From: an uncultured Desulfovibrio sp. | GTDB lineage: Bacteria; Desulfobacterota; Desulfovibrionia; Desulfovibrionales; Desulfovibrionaceae | Direction: 5' to 3' | Length of the DNA stretch: 14,504 bases | Assembly (NCBI GenBank): GCA_900553065.1 | Contig: USBZ01000050.1 | Coordinates: forward strand, 1 to 14,504 | Shown here: piece after piece, positions 1 to 5,530 of the stretch | How positions within the stretch are numbered: the first letter of the stretch is position 1 | How the letters are laid out: the number at the start of each line of letters is the position of its first letter | Translations under genes and position numbers: made by a program | The notes under the pieces: generated by a model | Databases searched by the model: none | Seen by the model: only the letters and a program-made list of their open reading frames with translations | What the model was told of the DNA's origin: nothing

Positions 1-3
1 ACA

Positions 4-46
4 GACCCTTATAGGGTCAAATCAAACCGCCCCTTGAAGGGGCGGT
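4..46. terminator. Two adjacent hairpins at the left edge, possible terminator
   Basis: A 6-bp perfect inverted repeat (4-9 with 13-18) is followed by a 10-base perfect inverted repeat (26-35 with 37-46; in practice an 8-bp GC-rich stem with a TTGAA loop). The right side carries only a weak T run (53-56). The left side is A-rich (19-26), so it could act in either direction. It most likely ends a plus-strand gene lying to the left of the window, but that gene is not visible. Confidence 0.45.
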
Positions 47-77
47 CCTGACTTTTGATGACGGAAGGGGGAGCGGC

Positions 78-584
78 ATGAAGGAACTTGTATTCGTCAA
101 CGGAACGATGGGAGTAGGAAAGACGTCCGTATGCCGGGAACTTTTTCGCATCCTGCAGCCTTCGGTCTTTCTGGACGGGGACTGGTGCTGGAACATGTCG
201 CCTTTTGTGGTCAACGACGAGACCCGGGCCATGGTGCTCGGCAACATAGCGTATCTTCTGAACAGCTTTCTGCACTGCTCCGAGTATCGCTATGTCATCT
301 TCTGCTGGGTCATGCATGAAACTTCGATCGTGGAAAATGTGCTCGGCAGGCTCGACCTTTCCGACACACGTTTTTCTCTTTTTACGCTCACTTCGTCACC
401 GCAGGCGCTTGATGAACGCCTGCGCAGGGATATCGAAGCCGGAAAAAGAAGTCCGGATGTGCTGGAACGTAGTCTGAAGCGGCTCCCGCTCTATGAAGAA
501 ATGAACAGCCGGAAGATTGATGCCAGCGTTCTGTCGCCGCGGGAGGCGGCGGAGCTTCTGGCGGACAGGCTCGGCCAACGATAG
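78..584 (+). CDS. P-loop (AAA_33/kinase-like) ATPase, substrate unknown
   Basis: A 168-residue single-domain P-loop protein. The Walker A motif GTMGVGKTS lies at residues 9-17 directly after the first beta strand, as in small-molecule and nucleoside kinases (shikimate, gluconate and adenylate kinase folds). A DGDWCW motif (33-38) sits where such kinases have their acceptor-binding DxD-type segment, and an Arg-rich helical region (114-135) resembles a lid. It is rich in Cys, Trp and Phe in the middle (LHCSEYRYVIFCWVMH, 65-80). The start at 78 is preceded by a purine-rich GGAAGGGGGAG. It stands alone between hairpins and is convergent with the next gene, which fits a mobile single-gene cassette. 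Similar proteins are, from general knowledge, annotated only as 'AAA family ATPase', many in Firmicutes. The kinase fold is likely; the substrate is not known. Confidence 0.85.
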   Translation: MKELVFVNGTMGVGKTSVCRELFRILQPSVFLDGDWCWNMSPFVVNDETRAMVLGNIAYLLNSFLHCSEYRYVIFCWVMHETSIVENVLGRLDLSDTRFSLFTLTSSPQALDERLRRDIEAGKRSPDVLERSLKRLPLYEEMNSRKIDASVLSPREAAELLADRLGQR

Positions 585-600
585 TGACGCCGGGCCTGAA

Positions 601-628
601 AAAAGGCGGCCTTTTCAGGCCGCCTTTT
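601..628. terminator. Bidirectional rho-independent terminator
   Basis: A perfect 11-bp stem (601-611 with 618-628) closes a 6-base loop. The arms begin with AAAA and end with TTTT, so transcripts from either side get a U tract. It lies between the convergent kinase-like gene (stop at 582-584) and the methyltransferase (stop at 631-633) and can serve both. Confidence 0.88.
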
Positions 629-630
629 GA

Positions 631-1284
631 TTATCTGGCTATTTCCCAGATGGTGACGGGAACCGGAACGTCCTGTTCCGTGAGCGGGGAAACGGGAAGG
701 GAGCAGATGCGCTTGTGGCGGAGCCTGTGTTCGGGCAGCGCGTCGAGAAGATGATGGAAGACATCTCTTCCGGGTTCGGAAATCCAGGCGCGGCCTCCGC
801 TTTTCAGCATGCAGGCGAGAAAGGCCGCAATGGGTTCGGCGAAGTCCTTTTCATACATGATGTCTCCGGCCCAGATGCGGTCGAAGCTTTCCGGCGGCAG
901 CGTGGGATTGCGCCAGTCCATGACTTCGAAGCGCACGCCTTCCACGGCATTGAGGCGGGCATTGATTTCGGCGTAGCGCAGGGCTTCGGCTTCGTAGTCC
1001 ATGCCCGTCACGCAGGCGCCGAGCCACTGACCGAGCAGCGCCGTGAAGCCGAGTCCGCACCCCATGTCGAGGCAGGGCTTTCCTTTGATGTCGTCTTGCA
1101 TTTCCGCAAGCCATCCGGCCAGAGCCAGGGAGGATGGCCATATTTCATTCCAGTAGGGAAGACGGTCTTCTCCGCCTTCCTTCTGATCCATGTCGGCCCA
1201 GAGTTTGTCCATGTCGGCGCGGCGGATGTGCCATATTCTTCCGCAGGACTGGAAAAGACGATCGAAGGGCGTGAACTGTTCCAT
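631..1284 (-). CDS. Class I SAM-dependent methyltransferase (Methyltransf_16/METTL21-like)
   Basis: A 217-residue Rossmann methyltransferase. Motif I is LDMGCGLGF (residues 72-80). The acidic SAM-ribose residue is D96 in TGMDYEAEAL, followed by DWRNP (123-127) and GDIMYE (140-145). The N-terminal PYWNEIWPSS (43-52) is typical of the Nnt1/METTL21-type family (COG3897), many of which methylate protein lysines or small molecules; the substrate here is unknown. An upstream ATG at 1420-1422 would add 46 residues, but these look non-coding. The ATG at 1282-1284 has AAGGA eight bases upstream and gives the family's usual N-terminus, so it is preferred. The gene appears monocistronic and ends at the shared terminator. 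Confidence 0.85.
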   Translation of the reverse strand: MEQFTPFDRLFQSCGRIWHIRRADMDKLWADMDQKEGGEDRLPYWNEIWPSSLALAGWLAEMQDDIKGKPCLDMGCGLGFTALLGQWLGACVTGMDYEAEALRYAEINARLNAVEGVRFEVMDWRNPTLPPESFDRIWAGDIMYEKDFAEPIAAFLACMLKSGGRAWISEPGRDVFHHLLDALPEHRLRHKRICSLPVSPLTEQDVPVPVTIWEIAR

Positions 1285-1335
1285 GAAGCTGATCCTTGTG
1301 GGGTGATGATTCCCGGCGATTTCCGGGCAGGCAGA

Positions 1336-1364
1336 AGCATATCCTTTTCCGGCGGCTTCGTGAA
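1336..1364 (-). promoter_or_regulatory. Possible promoter of the methyltransferase gene
   Basis: On the minus strand TTCACG (1364-1359) and TATGCT (1341-1336) are separated by 17 bases, each matching 4 of 6 consensus positions of a sigma-70 promoter. They lie 52-80 bases upstream of the preferred methyltransferase start. A small inverted repeat GCTTC-GT-GAAGC (1355-1366) overlaps the -35 box. Such matches are common by chance. Confidence 0.25.
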
Positions 1365-1393
1365 GCGTGCCGGGAGGCGGCAGGGCAAAAGAC

Positions 1394-1422
1394 TTGCGGG
1401 CCGGATGCAATAGGGATATCAT
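1394..1422 (+). promoter_or_regulatory. Possible sigma-70 promoter for the EPSP-synthase-like gene
   Basis: TTGCGG (1394-1399) and TATCAT (1417-1422) are separated by exactly 17 bases. The -10 box matches 5 of 6 consensus positions and the -35 box 3 of 6. This would give a leader of roughly 135 bases containing the hairpin at 1433-1459 and the repeats at 1465-1483. Confidence 0.35.
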
Positions 1423-1432
1423 GCCTGTTCAT

Positions 1433-1459
1433 CATGATTTTTCCTGAGGAAAGATCATG
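1433..1459 (+). promoter_or_regulatory. Leader hairpin upstream of the EPSP-synthase-like gene
   Basis: A 12-bp stem with one G-U wobble (1433-1444 with 1448-1459) and a TGA loop. The 3' arm holds a GAGGA-type ribosome binding site and the ATG at 1457, so folding would hide a potential upstream start. There is no T tract on the right, so it is not a clear terminator. It may be an operator (ATCATG half-sites) or an RNA control element. Confidence 0.5.
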
Positions 1460-1464
1460 GGTTT

Positions 1465-1483
1465 ACGGGGTGATCATACGGGG
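1465..1483 (+). repeat. Short direct repeat around a TGATCA palindrome
   Basis: ACGGGG occurs at 1465-1470 and again at 1478-1483, separated by TGATCAT. The ATCAT core also occurs at the arms of the preceding hairpin. The clustering of these short elements just downstream of the possible promoter suggests a protein-binding site, though it could be chance. Confidence 0.3.
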
Positions 1484-1563
1484 CGTCGGCTTCGCTTTCC
1501 GCCCCTTCTGAAACGACGTGCGCGCCTGCCGACGCGCCACGCACAGACCAAAGCAGGTTTGAC

Positions 1564-3390
1564 ATGGATAATAGGGGCGAGGACAGAAAGGATTTCGCCA
1601 GGCGTTCCTTCAGGAAAAACGACGGCGAACGCGGTGAAGGCCGCCGCCAGGAACATTCGGAACATTTCCGCCCGCGTCGATTTGAACGCGGCGATGACGA
1701 GCGTCGTGAAGGACGCAGAGATTTCAAGAAGGACGGCTTCCGGCCGCGCACGGATCGCGCGCCTTCCCGCAAGGGAGAACTCGGCGCCATCATGGATCTG
1801 GACAACGACATTCTGCATCTTGTGATGCGTCGCGCCCAGATGCTCGCCCGCCTGCGCCGCGGCGGACGTCTCGCTCCCGAAACGGAAAAGACGCTGCGTA
1901 CCGCCTGGGAAGGCAAGGCCGCCCGTCTTGCCCGCGACAATCGCCTTTCCCGCGATCTTTTCGTTCTTCTCCAGACCATTGAACCGCTGACCCGTATGGA
2001 AGAGGAACAGGGCTACTACAACCTGTCCCCCAACGGTGAAGCCGTGGATATCCGCATTCCCGCGCCGTCCGACACCGTGGCCGCCCGCTGCTGGCTGGCC
2101 GTGGCCGCAGCCGCCGGACAGACGACCTCCGTTTCCCGCGTGCCTCTTACCGATGCCGTCGTGAGCGGCGTGAAGGCCCTCAATCAGATCGGCGGTCAGC
2201 TCTGGTGGGAAGAGAACGGCGACGTGCAGAGCCGCGGCGGCAAGGGGCTTGTCCGCAACATGGACAAGGTCATTCACATCGGCGACGACGCCTTCAACCT
2301 CTGGCTCGTCATTGCGCTGTGCGTGGGCATGCCCGCCAGACTCAAGCTTACCGGCGACAGCTCCCTTCGTTTCCTCGACATCGCGCCGCTGCGCCACTTC
2401 CTGCCTCAGCTCGGCGTTCGCCTGACCAACGTCATTCCCTCGCAGGACGGTCTGCCTGTCCGCATGGAATGCTCCGGTCTCATGCCCCGTCAGATCCGTC
2501 TGGCCGACGACCTTCCCGAAGATTTCGTGGCCGCTCTTGTGCTGGCTTCCCCCTTCTGGGAAACGGAATGCCGTCTGACGCTGCCCGAACATGAACCCCG
2601 TCTGCTGCCGCTCGTGCTGGATGTGCTTTCCGGCTGCGGCCTGAAGGTGGTCCGCAACGGTCGCGACATCAGCGTGGAACGCGGCGAGATTTCCGTGCCT
2701 GAGGCTCCCGTGGTCTGCATGGATGCCTGCGTGGCGGCTTCCGTGCTCATGTTCCCCGGCTTCAACGGCGGTCGCGCCGTGCTGGAAGGCGTATGGGGAA
2801 AGAGCCGTGCGCACGGCCTTGTGGAAAAGATTCTGCAGGGCGCAGGCCTCAGCGTGAAGTACGGTTCCGCGGCTGTGGAATGCAGCGGCAAGACCAGCGA
2901 AACGTCGGCTCCCACTCCCGAAGTGGTGAAGGACGTGCTTGCCTTCTGCCCTGAGCTTCTGCCTCTGTGCACCGTGATCATGGCCGCTGCCGCCCATGAG
3001 GGCAGCACGGTTTCTCTGCCCGAGCTTGCCGAAGAGGATCGTCATCTCGTCACGGCGTTCCTGGCCCGTTGCGGCGTCGGCGAAAAGGACGGCGCGCTTT
3101 GCCCCGTGGAGGAAACGGTGCCCGGATCCTGGGTTGCTCCTTCCGCGCAGTGGGCCATGGCCTATGCGCTCGGAGCCTTCCTCAAGCCCAACCTGCACCT
3201 GTCCAATCCCGGCGTGATGACCGGTCTGTTCCCGGCTTTCTGGAATATGTACAACACGCTTCCCCGTCCCGAACTGAAACGCAAGGCAGAGCAGGAGACC
3301 GAAGATGCCAAACCCGCGCGCAGACGCGTCATTGCTCACGGAGTCTATGGAGAACTTCCTCCGGAACCCGCTACCGGAGACGATTTCTGA
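1564..3390 (+). CDS. EPSP-synthase-like protein with charged N-terminus and chorismate-mutase-like segment; active site largely lost
   Basis: 608 residues in three parts. Residues 1-72 are rich in Arg, Asp, Glu and Gly and probably disordered. Residues 73-148 form three predicted helices resembling an AroQ chorismate mutase, but without its usual Arg residues. Residues about 160-565 align by eye with AroA: IPAPSDTVAAR (165-175) matches PGSKSVSNR, LTGDSSLRF (262-270) matches LTGEPRMKE, and SNPGVMTGLFPAFW (547-560) matches the C-terminal signature. Against E. coli AroA numbering: K22 becomes D170, R124 becomes L271, S169-S170-Q171 becomes P318-E319-D320, R386 becomes Q529 and K411 becomes G554. 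R27 is kept as R175. Usual AroA length is about 430-450. A working EPSP synthase therefore seems unlikely and the true function is unknown. The upstream reading frame has no other ATG, GTG or TTG back to the stop at 1471-1473, so the start is firm. Automatic annotation would probably call it aroA. Confidence 0.85.
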   Translation: MDNRGEDRKDFARRSFRKNDGERGEGRRQEHSEHFRPRRFERGDDERREGRRDFKKDGFRPRTDRAPSRKGELGAIMDLDNDILHLVMRRAQMLARLRRGGRLAPETEKTLRTAWEGKAARLARDNRLSRDLFVLLQTIEPLTRMEEEQGYYNLSPNGEAVDIRIPAPSDTVAARCWLAVAAAAGQTTSVSRVPLTDAVVSGVKALNQIGGQLWWEENGDVQSRGGKGLVRNMDKVIHIGDDAFNLWLVIALCVGMPARLKLTGDSSLRFLDIAPLRHFLPQLGVRLTNVIPSQDGLPVRMECSGLMPRQIRLADDLPEDFVAALVLASPFWETECRLTLPEHEPRLLPLVLDVLSGCGLKVVRNGRDISVERGEISVPEAPVVCMDACVAASVLMFPGFNGGRAVLEGVWGKSRAHGLVEKILQGAGLSVKYGSAAVECSGKTSETSAPTPEVVKDVLAFCPELLPLCTVIMAAAAHEGSTVSLPELAEEDRHLVTAFLARCGVGEKDGALCPVEETVPGSWVAPSAQWAMAYALGAFLKPNLHLSNPGVMTGLFPAFWNMYNTLPRPELKRKAEQETEDAKPARRRVIAHGVYGELPPEPATGDDF

Positions 3391-3604
3391 GCTTGAGGCT
3401 CAGATGGAGCTCATCGGCTCGGTGCAGAAGGAATGCGATAGAAGAATACGGGAACTCATGGCTGCCGAAGATGTGGAAAACGGCGTCGTGTTCCCGCAGG
3501 AAATTCACGCGCTGCACCAGGAAAAGAATATGCTGGAGACCCATATGCAGTATCGCCGGGTGCGCATCCGGCGCTTGAGACTGTATAAGGGACTCGACCG
3601 ATAG
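3305..3604 (+). CDS. Small coiled-coil protein overlapping the EPSP-synthase-like gene
   Basis: 99 residues, not recognised. Residues 24-53 (ETISELEAQMELIGSVQKEC onward) and 64-92 look like two amphipathic, charged helices forming a coiled-coil hairpin, ending in a very basic tail (YRRVRIRRLRLYKGLDR, 83-99). There is no signal peptide or membrane segment. The ATG at 3305 has AGGAG seven bases upstream but lies 86 bases inside the preceding gene, in another frame. A second start at 3404 has GAGG five bases upstream, needs no overlap and gives 66 residues. Either way it is likely co-transcribed with the EPSP-synthase-like gene and followed at once by a terminator, which suggests a linked function. 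Confidence 0.7.
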   Translation: MPNPRADASLLTESMENFLRNPLPETISELEAQMELIGSVQKECDRRIRELMAAEDVENGVVFPQEIHALHQEKNMLETHMQYRRVRIRRLRLYKGLDR

Positions 3605-3606
3605 CA

Positions 3607-3663
3607 GCCTTCCCGACGGGAAGGCGAAGGAAGAGGAACCGCCTCCGGGCGGTTCCCCCTTTT
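3607..3663 (+). terminator. Tandem hairpin terminator
   Basis: The first hairpin has a perfect 8-bp stem (3607-3614 with 3618-3625). The second has a perfect 9-bp GC-rich stem (3635-3643 with 3648-3656) and a TCCG tetraloop, followed by CCCTTTT. It lies directly after the stop of the small coiled-coil gene and separates it from the next transcription unit. Confidence 0.75.
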
Positions 3664-3728
3664 CCGGGGCGTCGCTTTCAGGGACTTTCCGGAAAGGGCA
3701 AACAAGGAAACGCTCCAGTGAGGATATC

Positions 3729-4427
3729 ATGAGCGAGAATCATCAGTGCCGCCAGTGCGGAACCTGCTGCCGCAAGGGCGGTCCGGCACTTCATAAGGAA
3801 GACGCGTCTCTTCTTGTGGACGGCGTGCTTCAGCTGCAGGATCTGTGCACGTTCCGCGCAGGCGAACTTGTGCGGGACACCTCCAACGATCATGTGGTTC
3901 CGCTGCCGGAAGAAATAGTCAAGATAGCCGCGCCCTTCGGCTCCCGTCCCGACGACTGGACCTGCCGTTTTCTCATGGAGGACAACCGCTGCTTCATTCA
4001 CGACCGCCATCCTGCGGAGTGCCGGGCGCTGTTCTGCGACGATCCGTCCGCGCTTCTTTCCATGCAGGGAGAAGACAGGCTCGACCGCCGGAGCATTCTT
4101 GAACTTCTTCATGCTCCCGCGTGGCTCATGGATTCCGTGGAAGCCCATGAAGCCCGCTGCAACTATGCGGCGCTCATCGAGCTTGCCTCGCATCTTGAGG
4201 AGCAGGAAGCCGCGCGCCGCGCCCTTGTGGAAGTCGTGGAATACGACAGGGCGTTTCGTGATCTCGTCATGGAAAAGGGGCATGTCAGAAAGGAAATGCT
4301 GGACTTCCTGTTCGGCCGTCCGCTTCTGCATACCGTCATCATGTTCGGCATAGATGCCCGTCATAACGCCGACGGCAGCATCACTCTCGTGCAGACCACC
4401 AAAGCTACTCTGAAGAGGCACGCATGA
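3729..4427 (+). CDS. YkgJ-family cysteine-cluster protein
   Basis: 232 residues. The N-terminal C7-x2-C10-G-x-C13-C14 signature, followed by C79, C88 in NRCFIHDRHPAEC, C98 and C103, is the hallmark of the YkgJ/UPF0153 (CxxCxxCC) family thought to bind zinc or an iron-sulfur centre. The exact activity is unknown for most members. The C-terminal 100 residues are helical and lack obvious motifs. The ATG at 3729 has GAGG five bases upstream. The stop overlaps the hldD start (ATGA, 4424-4427), so the two are translationally coupled; a role linked to LPS or sugar-nucleotide metabolism is possible but only by context. Confidence 0.88.
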   Translation: MSENHQCRQCGTCCRKGGPALHKEDASLLVDGVLQLQDLCTFRAGELVRDTSNDHVVPLPEEIVKIAAPFGSRPDDWTCRFLMEDNRCFIHDRHPAECRALFCDDPSALLSMQGEDRLDRRSILELLHAPAWLMDSVEAHEARCNYAALIELASHLEEQEAARRALVEVVEYDRAFRDLVMEKGHVRKEMLDFLFGRPLLHTVIMFGIDARHNADGSITLVQTTKATLKRHA

Positions 4428-5404
4428 TCATCGTCACCGGCGGCGCCGGCCTCATCGGCGCAAACATGATCTGGGAACTGAACAGGCAGGGCATGGACGA
4501 CATTCTCGTGGTGGACAATCTTGCCTCCACGGAAAAATGGAAGAACCTTTCCCACCTGCGCTACAGCAACTACATGCACCGCGATGCCTTTCTGGCGCAG
4601 CTTCGTTCCGGCAAGAAGCTGGAAGGCGTGGAATGCGTGATCCACATGGGCGCGTGTTCCTCCACCACGGAACGGAATGCGGATTTTCTCATGGAGAACA
4701 ACTTCCACTACACCGTGGAAGTGTGCCTTGCCGCCCTTGAGGCTGGCGCCCGTTTCATTACGGCGAGCAGCGCCGCTACCTACGGCGACGGCGAACTGGG
4801 CTTCTCCGACGCTCTGGAGCTCATGCCGAAGCTTCGGCCGCTGAACATGTACGGCTATTCCAAGAAGCTGTTCGACATGTGGTGCATGCAGCACAAGCTG
4901 CTCGGCGAAGTGGTGAACCTCAAGTTCTTCAACGTGTACGGCCCCGACGAATATCACAAGGGCAGCATGATGAGCATGGTGTGCCGCGCCGTTCCTCAGG
5001 TGAAGGAAACCGGAAAAATTCGTCTGTTCAAGTCGGATCATCCGCAGTACGGCGACGGTGAATCCGTGCGCGACTTCGTGTATTCCAAGGACTGTGCCGC
5101 GCTCATGCGCTGGTTCATGGAAACGCCTTCCTGCAACGGCATCTTCAACGTGGGTACCGGACACGCCCGCAGTTGGAACGATCTGGCCAAGGCCGTGTTT
5201 GCCGCCATGGACGTGCCGGAGAACATCGAATACTTCGACATGCCCGAGCACCTCAAGGGCAAGTATCAGTACTTCACCGAAGCCGACATGTCCTGGCTTG
5301 AACGCGAAAAGTGCCCCGTGAAGTTCCAGTCTCTGGAAGACGGCGTGAAGGACTACGTGCAGAATTATCTTCTGCAGGACGATCCCTATCTGTGCACGCT
5401 GTAG
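4424..5404 (+). CDS. hldD: ADP-L-glycero-D-manno-heptose 6-epimerase
   Basis: 326 residues, an extended short-chain dehydrogenase. It converts ADP-D-glycero- to ADP-L-glycero-D-manno-heptose in the cytoplasm for the LPS inner core. The NADP-binding motif TGGAGLIG is at residues 5-12. The family-diagnostic GACSSTTE is at 76-83, followed by SSAATYGD at 115-122. The catalytic Y143-x3-K147 lies in YGYSK, with FFNVYGP-x4-HKGSM (168-182) and FNVGTG further on. Length and motifs match E. coli HldD (about 310). It overlaps the preceding gene by four bases and ends at a very strong terminator. It implies a heptose-containing LPS. Confidence 0.95.
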   Translation: MIIVTGGAGLIGANMIWELNRQGMDDILVVDNLASTEKWKNLSHLRYSNYMHRDAFLAQLRSGKKLEGVECVIHMGACSSTTERNADFLMENNFHYTVEVCLAALEAGARFITASSAATYGDGELGFSDALELMPKLRPLNMYGYSKKLFDMWCMQHKLLGEVVNLKFFNVYGPDEYHKGSMMSMVCRAVPQVKETGKIRLFKSDHPQYGDGESVRDFVYSKDCAALMRWFMETPSCNGIFNVGTGHARSWNDLAKAVFAAMDVPENIEYFDMPEHLKGKYQYFTEADMSWLEREKCPVKFQSLEDGVKDYVQNYLLQDDPYLCTL

Positions 5405-5456
5405 TTGATCGACGCGTGCGGAACGGGATGCTTGCGCCATCCGCTTTTCGGTAAAA

Positions 5457-5502
5457 AACAAAGAAGGCCTGCCATTCTTTTGAATGGCAGGCCTTCTTTG
5501 TT
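5457..5502. terminator. Bidirectional terminator with a 21-bp perfect stem
   Basis: Positions 5457-5477 pair without mismatch with 5482-5502 around a TTTT loop. An A6 run (5453-5458) on the left and a T-rich right arm and tail provide U tracts for both strands. It lies between the convergent hldD and the lipoprotein gene. Confidence 0.92.
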
Positions 5503-5530
5503 ATCCGTTCCCGCGTGCGGGAAAATGTTC

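Noticed and set aside
1285..1422. 46-residue N-terminal extension of the methyltransferase
   Set aside because: No good ribosome binding site at 1422, residues look non-coding, and the internal ATG at 1282-1284 has AAGGA upstream and the family N-terminus.
1457..1825. Plus-strand 122-codon frame with a good ribosome binding site in the leader
   Set aside because: Not listed as a gene: the product is Arg-rich with no family features and most of it overlaps the EPSP-synthase-like gene out of frame. Kept as a possible regulatory leader frame in the findings.
1474..3339. Minus-strand open frame of 621 codons opposite the EPSP-synthase-like gene
   Set aside because: It is rich in His, Gly and Ala with no family motif, and mirrors a GC-rich real gene on the other strand that has clear fold signatures.
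4361..5461. Minus-strand open frame of 366 codons opposite hldD
   Set aside because: His/Val-rich shadow; HldD on the plus strand is certain.
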